A stretch of 64,000 nucleotides of DNA. It comes from Isochrysis galbana (taxonomy: Eukaryota; Haptophyta; Isochrysidales; Isochrysidaceae). How positions within the stretch are numbered: the stretch's first letter is position 1; each line of letters begins with the position of its first letter. Positions 34,935 through 46,815 of the stretch are shown one piece after another. The notes under the pieces are model-generated. The model searched no databases. It was not told where the DNA came from and saw nothing but the letters and a program-made list of their open reading frames with translations. The DNA is taken from contig CM030936.1 of the NCBI GenBank assembly GCA_018136815.1, positions 1,471,694-1,535,693 on the forward strand. The letters are read 5' to 3'. Position numbers and translations under genes: made by a program.

Positions 34935-35378
34935 CGCCGCACGCTGTCGCAACACACGCGGGAACCCAGGGAGAGGTCGGGAAGAGAGCGGGGACGTCGG
35001 TTCACCACACTCACTGTAACAACGAGACAACTTATATTCTGGTAGACGGCAGCCATTGGAAAGTCATCAGAAAAACGTGAACAGGACATTTGAGGGATAG
35101 AGCAGAAACATATAGGAAGGGATGTGGTCTCGCAACAGATCGAGCGACGGACCAGAACAGCGAAATTGGAGCGGGGCGCAGTGAAACCCGTCGCGGTCCG
35201 CAGGTCTTTTGTAAAAGTTGGCTTTCCACGGGTTTCACCGCGACTCGAGCAAGTGAAACCACAACAGTTAAACCGAAGTGGAACCCCCGCAAAAAACCTC
35301 TTTTCTCTCCGTCTCGCCCTTCCGAGAGAGAGAGAGAGAAGATTATTCAAACGTCGTTCACACCTGCCGCGGCGCGCA

Positions 35379-38300
35379 ATGGCAGACGCACCCGTCGGCG
35401 GCCCTTCTGGCGGAGCAGGAGGCGCTGCCGCCTTCCTGAGCAGCCTAGCGGGCAAGGCGGAGGAAGATAGGGGCGAAGGGACGAGCGCGCCCTCGCCCGC
35501 CGCAGGATTCCTCGCCAGCCTTAAGGAGTCACCTGCCAAGCCAGACCTCGCTGCTCGCTGTGTTACACCGACGTCCGCCTCACGGCCCTCTGCGCCAGCT
35601 GCAGCCAGGCCGAGCGCTCCAGCCAGGCCGAACGTTCCAGCCAGACCGAGCGGCGGCGGGCAGGCCTCTCACTTCCTGTCGTCGCTCTCGTCGCCTGCCG
35701 GCCCCACGCCACCACCGCCCGCTCTCGCAACCGCTGCACAAGAGGGCAGCTCTGCCGCCGCATTCCTTGCCAGCGCCAAGCCGCTCGCGCCACAACTGGT
35801 TACACCGGACGCGGCCGTCACGCCGGCGCTCGTGCCCGCCCTCGCGCCCGTCGAGCGCACCGCTGCGGATGCCTTTTCCAGTCCGGGCCAGCTGCCTCCA
35901 GCCGGAGGCAGAACAGCCTCCGCCTTCCTCTCATCTGGCTCGGCGCCTCCACTCACCAAACGACCAGCCGCTCCGCAAGCGCCACCCAGTGCGGCACAGT
36001 TCTTGGCCAGCACGTCGCAGGCAGCGCCTCTCGTGGCAGTAGCGCCGGCCTTGCCACCCGCCAAGCCGACGCGCAGCCGTGAGGCCCAGTGGGAGCTCAG
36101 CTACCGCACGCTCTCCGGTGCCGGAGTTGGTGCCGCGCAGACTGAGGCAACAGCTGCGGGGCGTGAGGCGACGTCCTATTGCTTGGCACTAATCAATGTG
36201 GAAGGAGGCGCCCTGCCCGGGCCGGTAGAGAGGCACTTGCGTGAGGAGAAGGCAGCAGGGCGTTCAGTGGCCTTGAGCCACCAGCTTCTCGTGTCCTTCT
36301 TTGACTGCACAACGCGCGGTTTTTTCGGTGTGCTGCCACAATGCGCCTTGCGTTGCATCGGGCCCATACGCTGCATCCGTCGCCAGTGAGGCGACTGGCC
36401 GTCCTCGTGCCGTCTTCTGGCTTTACTCCTGGCGCAGAAGCGTCGGTGGAACCGCCTGGCGCGGCGCGCACCCGCACTTTCGCGTGGTATGCTCCCGGCT
36501 GCATCGCACCGGCTTGCCACAAACCCTCTAATGACCGTTTCACGATGCGCAGGTTCCACGTGGGAGTCGCCTCTCGAACCCCTCCCAGCTGGGCCTCGTT
36601 CGGCGTCGTCTCCTCCGATAGACCACGATCTAGACGTGTACTTTTGGTCGCGCCTGGCCGGAGACCGCTGCGTGGTTGTTATCGAGGCGTGCTACACCAT
36701 CACACATCTATCACCCAACCCTAGCACAGCTGTGCCACCTCGGCCGCCAGTTGTCGTTTCGGCGGGCTGGACATTTGTTCGTCCGTTTGGTACCAGGCTG
36801 GATGACACGGGTGCTAACAGCGCCGAGACCCAGCTGCTGGCCACTCTCTTTGAAGGGTCGCCGCTCGCGCTGGCCCATTTGTCAGGTGGTGCTCAGGTGG
36901 GGTCTTCACCATCCGCAGGAATAGAGGCGCAGCTAAAGCCCAGCACTGCCAAGCTACGCTATTCGATACGCACTCATCGAGCCTTGCTTCCGGTTCTAAA
37001 CTTGATGACGCCCCACCGAGGCTACTCCAGCCATGAGCCACTGCCAGGACTGATGCCTGGAGGGAGGGACGCAGAGACCGGCGAGCTCGAGCTGGCGGAC
37101 CTGGTCACGCCAAGCCGGCAGCAAACAATCGCCATTCAATCGGCAGCCGCTGTTGTGATGCTTCCTGACGGTTTTGAGACGAGGCTGCGGCAGGCGATCC
37201 ACGAGCAGTTTGGTGGGGGTTGCGCAGCTGTCGGGAGCAGTTCAGCGGCATCCTCCATCTCCGCAAGGCGACAAGCAGCAGCAGCCACAGCCGCCTCGGC
37301 AGCAGTGACGCTTCGCGGTTGGAGGCTCCTTTTAGGGGTCCACACCGGCCATGCACTTACTAGTGGAGAGCCGCAGGCGCTCGCCCTCAGAGCGGATGGG
37401 GAGGGTGCCGCCGCGATCGTCGGTTTGCCTCCGGCCACTACTGGGTTCACGCGCCTCGTGTCACCAGCTGGAGTATCGGTGACGCTCGAAGGACTCGCAC
37501 TCACTACCCACCACGGCGTTGTCGCCGAGCTTCAAGCTGAATACGAGGTGCAGGGTGGATCCAGTCTAGGGGCACCCCGTCAGTTGGCAGTTTGTGCGGC
37601 ATGGGGAGTCGCTACTCCCTACGACGGTGCCGACCTACGCACAGGTCGCAGCACAGTGCAGCTGTGCTTTGGTTCGCGGGACCGTCCTACGCCACTCAGC
37701 GGCACCTTGCCGCCGATGAGTTTAGCTGATTTGCTAGGATCAGGACACCATGTGCTCATGCTGGAGCTTGAGATACGCGCCCCCGGATGGAAAGCACTCC
37801 AAAAGGAAGTGCTGTCAGCCGATGCCTCGGAGCTGATGGCTGCCGCCGACGCGGCCGCCGTGGCGCTCGAAGCCCGGCTGCCACTCCTCCCGCACGAGGC
37901 AGAATCGGCATTCGCGGTAGAAGCTGCAGCGGCTGTTAGCTTTAGCCATGGCAGCACTCCAACTCAAGATGACTGGAGTCAGGATAGTGAAGATGAGGCT
38001 GTGGCGGCACATCCCGCATCTCGAGCACTAGTGGCCGCTAAGCAAGCTGACGTCCACCAAATGACCCCCTCGGGTACGGTGACGTGCACGGCCGTGGCAT
38101 CGACTGCTCGCACTCGCGCGCCCGCCATCGACTATGACCTGACTCCCGAGGAGGCGCAGAAACGGATGCACGCAGCGCTCGCCTTCTGGGGCGGGCAACT
38201 GCTTCGCTCCGCTTTTGCGGGATGGTCACATGTCGTGCAGCTGCGTCGGCGCGCCCGTGGCTCCGTGCGTGTGCGCTTTGCGGTGCACACCTTCCAGCTA

Positions 38301-41300
38301 CTGGGCGCTTTGCGGGTCTCCTCCGTCACGCGGCTGCGCTTGGCGTTACACTGGCCCATCACCACCCATCCGGTGAAGTCCCAACCCTTCGCGAAATCCT
38401 CTCAGCCTGTGCGCCTCGAGTTCGAGGAGGATCTCGAGATCTTGGTCGGGTCGCGGGCCGCCGCTGCTCTTGCCTCGGCCGCCTTCGCACCGCCCATTGC
38501 GTCCGACCCAACATCGCTGGTCGTCTTACGCCTTCTCGCCATGCCCGACCGCGAGGGCGCCCAACCCGCACTCGTCGCAACAGGCGAGCTATCGCTGTCG
38601 TCGATGCTCGAGATGGATGCCGACATCTCACGCGAGATGCTGCCACTCCTCTCGCCAATGGGTGAGGAGATCGCCGAAGCCATTGTCTCTCTGGCCGCCG
38701 TCGACGCGATGCGAACGCTCACTTCGGGGCGGCCCTCGGCGGCCGCCGCTCGAGGTCCCGACCGCCGGCGGCGTGAGCCCGCGCGCAGCAGTGCCGTCTC
38801 GTATCACAAGGACACCTACCAGAAGCGTAGCGTTGACGTGTATCGCGGGGGGCGCGAGCTGCGCGATTCAGGCGTCGGCACCGACCCTCCACGCCCGCGC
38901 TCCAAGGCCGAGGCATACATGGAGCTGATGCGAGGAGAAGGACTTGCACGATCGATTGCTGAACTGCTCGCCGAGATGGGCCCGCCTCCGCCGCACACCT
39001 CTACCCCTCTGTCGCGCGCTGAGAAGGCGGCGCTCTGGGAGGCGTCTCAGCGCCTTGGAGTGGATGGGATGACCCCGCATGCCGTCCGCGAGGGCGGCAC
39101 CTTTGGTGCAAGTGGCGGGACGACCGTCGCGGAGGAGGAGTGGAACTCTGAAGCCACGCACAATGTCCTGCTCCAGTTCATCTCGTTTGCACCTGCAGCT
39201 CCTCCACTTAGCGCTGCAGCGGCGACGCCAAATACCGCGGTCCGCCCGCCCTCGTCGCTCTTGCTATCCTTCCAGTTTTATACCTTCGAACCGCGCACCA
39301 CCCCGCGTGCATTGCTCCAGCCTGCCGAGATCGCTGCCGGATCGCGTCAGGCCGCTGAGAGAGCGGCGTCAGGAGCCCCGAATGGGAGCCGCCCAGGAGA
39401 GGTGCGCGTGGAGGTGTCTTCGATGCGTCTAGGCGCGGCAGTCGCGATGGAGCCTTCATTCGGCGAGCTGTGGATCGAGGTGCTGCTTCCTGCAGGCATC
39501 GGAGAGGGCTCAGCGGCGCCGCCGCCGACCAAGCGGGTACGGCGCCCTGTTGGAAGCAATTCACGGATCGCCATGGACTACTCGCATGTGACGAGGCTCG
39601 GAGCGAGGAACGACCGCCTGGTAGCGGCATTGCGCTCGGCCTCCGACGACGATTCACGCATCGTCTTTGTGCTCAAGGCGGCCGTGGGCAGGGTGGCCAG
39701 GGAGGTTGGTGAGGGGCACCTATCGCTCCGGAAGCTCCTCCGTGATGGCGCAGACGCGGTCGGCTCCGAGGTTGCGCTACGCGGCGAGCTTGGGAACGTC
39801 GGCACCCTTGCAGTATCGGTCTTCGCCATCGCAGCCATGCAATCAGTCGAGGCTGGAAGCTCGCAGGTGTGCCCTGGCTCCGGGACGTGAGTCCCACACT
39901 TTGATTGGCCCTTCACCGCGACCTCCATGGCGTATCGCACCTTGGCGCCCCATGGCTTGGCAGGCACCTCGCTGAATCCCTCCATGGCCCTTCACTGCGC
40001 AGGCGACGGCAGCCTCCTTCCTGGATTCGCTCCGCACCGACGAGTTGGCCAAGTCTGGTGCAGTGGTATCCTCCGCCCCGCCCCAAAGCGGTGCTCTCGG
40101 AGAAGATCTCGTTCTCGTAGCCGCCGACCCTTCCCTCGCCAAGGAGGGCCCCGGACTCGTCGAGAGATTTCTCCTCCAGCCACCCGCGGAAGGCCGTGAT
40201 GGTCACGGCGATTGGCAGAGACATGCAGACGCTGCGGCCTCCAGCTTCCGAGTTTACTTGCGCGAGAAGGCCGTCTACGTGGATGTGTGGGATGGCACCT
40301 CTTTGTTGCAGATTGGCACTGCTAGGGTGCCCCTTGCAGCCTTGCTCAGGAGAGCGAGCGAGAAGGTGCGATTGCCACATGTTCGCCGTGGACTCGCCGT
40401 GGGAGGGAGTTTGGAACACGCAGCCCCCCCCCGGTCTCCCGCGCTGTTGTAGGTGGGCAATGCATCGACGGTGAAAGAATATCTCACCGTCGACGTGATT
40501 GAGACGCGCCTCACATCCATCGACGCGGCACCGTCCGCCGATTCCGCCGCCCTCACGCCCCCGGTTGTGAAGGGTCAGCTAAAGCTCGTTCTTGCCCGTC
40601 TAACCGCGGCCACTCGCCGTTCTCCTGCCGGTGGACCTCGGCCTGATTTTGCTGCAAATGAGGTGGCTGTGTCGTCACGCCCTGATGGACGGCGCCGCGC
40701 TTCCGCTACCGTGCGTTCGGGCGATGGCGCGCGGCACAAGGTCCGGCTCCGGCCCATTGCAGCTGCCGCCGCCAACCAGCCTCTAAACTCCGCCGGCGGA
40801 GCCGCAAGCTCTGCGGCCGAGGAGGTGGCCCTCTACCAAAAGCAGCTCCGTCGGCAGCGACACCGTGAGTGGCTGCGGACTCATGCGTCTGCTCTTGTAG
40901 CCACCCCAACCGACACTTTCGCCGCCGCCTTCGGTGCCGGCGGCATGTCCCGCTCGGCGGGCGTGCCACGTACAGGTGGTTACGGTGGCGGTGCTCAGTC
41001 TCTGTCAAGGTCGATGGAGTTAGGGCTGGACCGGGAGTCCACGCTCGCCAAGGCAAGGCTGCAGCTTGCGATGAGGTCTCTGAGGGCAGCCGAACAGGTG
41101 AAAGCTCGCAATAGAGCCTTGCTCGTCATTGCCATACTCGTGTAAGAGTTGGCCCCTGTCACATGCAGGTCCGCGCCGCATCGAAGGAGTCTCGTCTGCG
41201 GACTCTGCTCGCCGATTCGGTCCAGGCCGTTCGCTACCTATATCCGTCGTTCGGTTCGGCTGAGTTTGTCGAGCTCCCCTTCCGCAATCCGTATGCATCG

Positions 41301-43255
41301 GAACATTGCTTCACCGTGTCGTGGGAGGACCCTCTCTTCCAGCTGTCGATTGTCACCGACGTGAACGAATGGCGCGCGCTCAAGGTAAGCCGCCCGCCGC
41401 ACGCCACTATTTGAGCAGCCGGGCCTCTTTCGCTTTACGAGTATCCCCTACCTTCACCATTCTCGCAATATTCATCTCAGGCATACGCCGGCGTCAATAC
41501 CCCTGCCGAGGATCGGCTCGTGCTGCAAGGCCAACGTATCTGGCTCATGCCGCAAGAGATGGTCTACATCCCATTCAAATTTCAGGCGTGGCAACATGGG
41601 GTCGTTCGTTTGGACAATCCACACGCTGTGGACGACCTTGTCTCGAGCGAGGGCGTGTCACCACGCGAGATAGCTGCACAGCCCATCGGGCGGCGCTCGA
41701 TTGCAGTCTCGGTGCTCAATGTGACACAGGAGCAGGTGATGCTAGCACGACATCAGGACGACCCCCCACACACCCACCCCCGCCCCTACCAACAACCACT
41801 GCATATCATTACGCCTGACGACGTGCCGGCTCAACTCGCCGACGAGATGTGTATATCGCGCTGTCCTATACTAACTTCTCTGCATTTCGGTTCTAGGTCG
41901 CCTCGCTTGACTTGCGCATCCGGCCGCAGCCATATGCTATAGATCAGACCTTCCGCTTCCATCAGCCTGAGAACGACTTCTTGAAGACTACCATCCGCAT
42001 CGACGCCTCTCGTTGGAACGCTTCTTCCTCGCTGAGCCTCCCCGCCCCTCCCGGTGCTGCGGCCGGGCTCGTCTCCTCGGGCTCTGCTGCGTGGCCCCCG
42101 CCTCCCGCTCCGCTTCCAGCATCCGGCTTCCCGCCACAGCCGGTCTGGCTGCGGTGTTCGGATCCGGACGCAGTGGCCGGCGTGCATGAGCGCTCGTCTC
42201 CTACATCACCGATCGAAGTCTCGCTCAAGTATCGCTGCGGCCCCAGCCCGAACGTTGGTCGGTTCCTCGTCCTAGTCTACGACGACGTGTACATGCATCG
42301 CCTGAGAGAAACGTGTGCACAGCACCCTGCCCGGAACCTTCGTGAGTGGGGTTGGCATTTTGCTTCTCGGCGGAATGTCACTACGCAAACTCTGTTGCAG
42401 CATGCACCGGAGGCCATGCCATAAACACTCATTTCTGTGCTCACTTTGCGTTCACAGTTGGGAGATCATTGTTCACTCTCTCAAACGTATTGATCTACAC
42501 GGGCTTGTGGGCCAGACGTCCCATGCCTCCATCCTTTTCACCCCCGATTCCAAGGCATCGCAAGGCTTGGCGCAGGCATTCTCCTCGGCGCCTAGTGAAC
42601 TACGCGTAAGTCCTGATGCGCCCTTCGCCCTACAGCCCGCATCTGCGCAGGAGCTTCGCGTGGCGCTGCGACCTATTGAACCTGGGCGAAAACAATATGT
42701 TATCCATCTCGTTGAGCTTCGTTCTTACAAGTTGCTCGCGTCGTACCTCGTCGCGGCCGTGGCTCGCTTGCCCTCTGTCACGAAGTCGTTCTCTCTCGCT
42801 GTTCCCGCATCGCTTGGGGCAAACCGCAAGGTCTCGCTCGCAAATCCCTACTCTTACAACATGAGCTTCTTGATCCATACAGGTGCGCAGGACCATCAAT
42901 GATGCCACATCCAAATCTGCGAACCCCATTTGTCATCCGACGCCCGTGTCCGCACGCCTCCATGGATTCCAAGCGTCTCCACAAAGTTGGCTGACCACTT
43001 GGCCTGCCCGCTACTCTCGACTCGACAGACTCCCCACACCTCGTCAGCTTCAAGAGCGACAAGCTCGCTGTCCCTTCAGGAGAGACGCGCTACATTGGGC
43101 TCAAATTCGCTCCGCACAACCCAGCACTGCCCACAAACGCAACGGTGCGCGTGTTTGTCAATAATGACGACGACAAGAATGAGGAATGCATGGAAATCGC
43201 GCTTGTGTATACTGCTAATGGCCAGCAGCCTTTGGATACGTCAAACACCCTATGA
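35379..43255 (+). CDS. NPHP4: Nephrocystin-4, ciliary transition-zone protein, 9 exons, about 2269 aa
   Basis: Exons: 35379-36327, 36553-39866, 40003-40365 (or 40380), 40453-41097, 41169-41384, 41481-41735, 41897-42312, 42458-42882 and 43029-43255. All introns are GT-AG and phases are consistent. Family blocks appear in the correct order: LLVSFFDCTTRGFFGSTWES (vertebrate VSFFDVTYRHFFGRTWK); VLLQFISFA and LSFQFYTFEPRTTPRALL; YVDVWDGTSLLQIGTA; AEFVELPFRNPYASEHCFTV and DVNEWRALK; MVYIPFKFQ; PYAIDQTFRFHQPENDFLK; WLRCSDPD, GPSPNVGRFLVLVYDD and IIVHSLKRIDL. It ends YIGLKFAPHNP then VNNDDDKNEECMEIALVY. The human protein is 1426 aa; the excess is a 230-residue N-terminal extension with repeated A-x-x-FL-x-S motifs plus insertions. 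It organises the ciliary gate with other nephrocystins. Confidence 0.95.
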
Positions 43256-43449
43256 GCTCAAGATGCGCACGCCTTATAACATGTGGTTTGACGTCCGATG
43301 CGAAGAGTGACGGGGTTCGGCGTAAACGGCTTGCATTTGCCGCTCCACCTCCATGCTCCGTTTTTCTCCACCAACGTGGTGCCGCCGCCTCTCGCTCTCA
43401 ATGTGTAACCCATGCAACCGCGCTAATTATGATTATTATGCCCTAGTCA

Positions 43450-43565
43450 ACCACACTAACTAATTGGGCACGCCTTTTCAGCCCCGGACTCCCGCCACGA
43501 CTGACGAGCCAGATGTCTGAGTGGTATCGGGGAGGCACCCCCCCCCCTTCGATATTTATGTTTAT
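43450..43565 (-). repeat. Dispersed repeat family A, copy 2
   Basis: The reverse complement of this stretch matches 3258-3368, including TACCACTC-GACA-CTGGCTCG and GGCGGGAGTCCGGGGC-GAAAA. Confidence 0.65.
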
Positions 43566-43621
43566 CCCCCCAACTAAGTTTTACTTGGTTCACACATGGG
43601 GGGGCACGAGCCCCCCCCCCC

Positions 43622-43687
43622 CAATAAAAAAATTCCAACTGGGAAGATGCGCACCTGCATTGAGCCGCTGGCCGATGCCGCACGCCG
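43622..43687 (+). repeat. Dispersed repeat family B, copy 2
   Basis: AAATTCCAACTGGGAAGATG through GCCGATGCCGCACGCC matches 8411-8476 with one or two substitutions. Both copies stop at the same place (CGCACGCC). Confidence 0.75.
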
Positions 43688-44009
43688 ACGCAGGTGAAGA
43701 TGTCCCTGCAGAGAGCCCGAGGGCGGGCGGGCGGGTCATCTGAGCGCCCCGGCTTGCATTCATGGTCATGTCTGGGGCCTAGGCTCCTTCAAACGGCGAA
43801 GGGGTAGCGTTGCGCACTCCCGGGGTTGCTGGAGTGCTGCAGCGGCACAAACTGCGAGGATGCTGCTGAGGCCGCAAGGGCTCACGGACATTCACGTATT
43901 AGTCAACCCTAACATGAAAGACCAATACACGAGATGCGGGCATCAGACGTACACTAGGCTAGATCGAGTATATGCCGCGGAATATCAACTAAGTTTATAC
44001 TTGGTCGCC

Positions 44010-45680
44010 ATGGAGCGCGCCGGCGCTCCCCTCCTCTCCTTCGGTCCCCCCGCCGCGGGAGCCCAACCAGTACCCATGGAGCAGTCGCAGGCGAAGCGAC
44101 CGCGTCCGCCAGATGAGGCCGAGCAGGTGCGCGCGATCCCTATCGCGCCACACGGCCCGTGGCCCCGGCCACACCAGTCACAACAGCCATGCTGGCCCCC
44201 CTCATGGAGGGCAGCAGTCTGTAGGCCCCACCGTAGACGAGCCAGACAATACACGCAGTACCTCCACTGGGCATGCCTCATGGCAGAGGCCTCTCTCACC
44301 CTGGTGATGGCCGCGCCGCCTTGGCGGCGCGGCCAGAGACCGGGTGGCCCTTATGGGCACCATCATCACCATACACAACAAAGAGCGAATCAACATCTGC
44401 ACAACCACAAACCACAACACCACATGCACCATGACAGCCCCCCAAGGAGAGAGCAAACAGCCTCCCAGTGCACATCAGAAGCTCATCCACGACCACCCAC
44501 CGCGATGACCCCACGACAGGATCCACCATCGGATGAAGAACACGAGAACATTGACACTGACGACAACTTCGACCTCTCCCTCCACCAGGAGGGGGACTAC
44601 ACATTCCAGGACGCGGCTGTGTACGCCGCCATTGCCGAGCTGCTCTTGGAGCTAGAAGGAGTAGATCCCGAGCCAAATTTCTGGGCAAAGTCAATCAAGG
44701 GCCCATGGCACGTAGCGGTCAACGAAGATTGCGCAAAACAATTTCAAGAAAAATACGGAGAACGTACCACCCTTCGTGTGAACCAAGTTGACATCGCCGT
44801 ACGCGTGAAAGTCGAGTCCCTAGAGGAGAAGCTCAACAAACGCGGTACCAGCCGGAGAAGTCTTCACTCGGTTCGAAGAGGCCACGCAGCTGGAAGAGGC
44901 CACGCATCTGGAAGAGGCCACGCAGCTCGAGGAGGAGGAGAAGGAGGAGGCCGATACCGCCGAGGCGCCCGCTCCTACCGAGGCGAACGAAGAGAAGGAG
45001 GAGGAAGGTGAGGATAAGACGGAGGAGAAGGAAGAGAAGACGTCCGACGCACCCGCCCAAGAGGGTTTGGAGGTGGCCACGCAGCTGGAGGAAGAGGTCA
45101 TTCAGCTCGAGGAGGAGGAGTCTACGAAGACCGTAGCCGAGCCCGCGCCCGAGAACTCCACGGAGGCCTCGCGTGTGGTGGATGACATTGCGTCCGACGC
45201 TCAAGCGGACGCTATGCTGAAGCCCATCCTTGACGACAAGGAGGAAGACGATGACATGTTTGACTTTTGGGACGTGGCCAAGGAGCCCGATGGGGCGAAA
45301 GAGCAAGTTGAGGAGGAGGCCGTCGTTGACTCCTCAGCGGTGGACTTGAGCGATGACGCGGCTGGTGTTTCCAAAGACTCTATGTGCATGGATCTGACCG
45401 ACGAAGCGGTAGATGTGGCGGCCACGCCTTGTTCGACGATTAGTGAGTCCGCGGCGGAGGAGTCGGAGGAGGAGTCGGAGGAGGACACTCTCCGCACCCT
45501 GAAGGAGCTCAAGGCGACCATTAAGCGGCTCGAGTCGCAGATGAAGAAGAAGCGTCCGCGCGCGAGGTCGCCAAGCGTCCCGGCCAAAAAGACCAAGCGT
45601 GCCGCCTCTCGAGCCGAAGCGGCGCCGCACCTTGCGCTTCGACTGTGCCACACGCGCGCCACCTCCAGGGTGGAGATTAC
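44010..45680 (+). pseudogene. Frameshifted MERA-type gene with acidic ATQLEE repeats
   Basis: The reading begins MERAGAPLLSFGPPAAGAQ and runs to PPDEAEQ, where a donor (CAG/GTGCGC, about 44129) mirrors the donor after GTEQ in the 31.7-kb gene. Frame 1 resumes with a folded-looking block, TFQDAAVYAAIAELLLELEG then FWAKSIKGPWHVAVNEDCAK and VNQVDIAVRVKVESLEEKL. It loses sense near 44840. The next frame then continues PAGEVFTRFEEATQLEEATH with three EEATQLEE-type repeats, a very acidic stretch and a basic nuclear-signal-like end (KKKRPRARSPSVPAKKTKRA). The two halves look like one protein broken by a +1 shift, with a stop upstream in the second frame and no usable ATG or intron between. The folded block loosely resembles nucleic-acid-binding domains of retroelement ORF1 proteins; I do not claim homology. 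Confidence 0.5.
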
Positions 45681-46245
45681 GCTTCTCGACGGTTCGACTG
45701 CCATGCGCACCACTACGCCCACCTTTCCCCGCGGGGGGAACAATACGTGCGTTCAGGCCCCACCATTGGCCACCCACCCGCCCCGCAAAGCTCCCGCAGC
45801 CACCCGCCCCCCCCCCCTCCCCCCTCCCCCCCCCCCCCTCCCTCCCACCGCGCACCACCCACGCTCACGGCGACCCCCTTCCCTGCGCGCCCCGGGTCGT
45901 CAGTGCTTCTCCCCCCCTCTGTGCTCGCCCGTCTGCTGCCTCAGGCTCTGCGCACGGCTCCGGTGCTCTCCTCTTTGCTCGATCCGCTTCGTTCCCGCTC
46001 GTTACCCATGGACCCGTTGAAGTCGAAGGACGCTTGGCGGTGAGTGATCGGCCCACGTGCAGCGCTCACGAGTCCGCCTGTCTCGATTCCCGACGGGTGT
46101 CTTCCTCGGCCCCCCTTACCTGTCCGACTTCTATCGTCCTCCCTGCCCCGCCTGTGCGCCTGCCTGTCCTGCTGCCTGGTCTGCCCCGGCTTCCCGCTTC
46201 AACCTTGCGCCAGTGCAGCTCTGACATTCCTCGTCGCTTTCCCTC

Positions 46246-46815
46246 ATGTCCTTCGACATGGGCCAGTACTTTGTCTTCATCACCAAGCGACTCGGTCAGC
46301 GCACCTACGAGGAGATCCGCACCCCAGCCTTCAAGTTCTGCGCACACATGGAGGAGGGCATGAGCGGTGCCATCCTGGCGATGCTGTTCGTCACAGCCTC
46401 CGGCATGGGCCGTGGAGGTGGAGACTTCCGCGTGGATTTGGCCAAGGAACGCTACCCGTCGATGTGGGCACTCATCGAGCCATACATGGGCCGTTGGTGC
46501 AAGGCACAGCTCATGCTCGTCGGCGACTACTCCGACGAGTACGACAAGATCCCAGTCCGAAAGACCAGATACATTGGAGAGCAGGCTGCCGTCGCGTACC
46601 TCTGCATGGAATACATCATGGCGGTCGCGTACGCTGAAACGAATCCCATGGTGCAAGTGCGCCGAGCAGCTGGCAAGCTCTACATGGAGGACAGGCCAAG
46701 CGTCCTCTCACGCATCACGGACCTCGCCATCCAAGATCAGCCGAGCGACATCGTCGCCATCGAGGAAGAGGGGTGTGAGAAAAAGACGAAGAAAATGAAA
46801 ACTCAACCCGCGTAG
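46246..46815 (+). CDS. Unrecognised 189-aa protein
   Basis: This ORF opens with MSFDMGQYFVFITKRLGQRT and ends at TAG 46815. The composition is that of a globular, mostly helical protein: ATFKFC-like core, MEEGMSGAILAMLFVTASGM, ERYPSMWALIEPYMGRW, YLCMEYIMAVAYAE. A basic C-terminus follows (KKTKKMKTQPA). I do not recognise a family. An upstream donor-like GCG/GTGAGT at about 46039-46044 could mark a 5' exon (ending MDPLKSKDAW), but no matching acceptor was settled. It follows the acidic MERA-type gene by 0.6 kb, so it may belong to the same mobile element or gene. Confidence 0.5.
   Translation: MSFDMGQYFVFITKRLGQRTYEEIRTPAFKFCAHMEEGMSGAILAMLFVTASGMGRGGGDFRVDLAKERYPSMWALIEPYMGRWCKAQLMLVGDYSDEYDKIPVRKTRYIGEQAAVAYLCMEYIMAVAYAETNPMVQVRRAAGKLYMEDRPSVLSRITDLAIQDQPSDIVAIEEEGCEKKTKKMKTQPA

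Larger units (their letters stand above)
43256..43859. other. Repeat mosaic downstream of nephrocystin-4
   Basis: This contains the inverted copy of family A (about 43450-43565) joined directly to a family B copy (about 43622-43687). Between them is a short phrase CAACTAAGTTTTACTTGG, which recurs as CAACTAAGTTTATACTTGG just before the MERA start codon at 44010. Confidence 0.6.
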
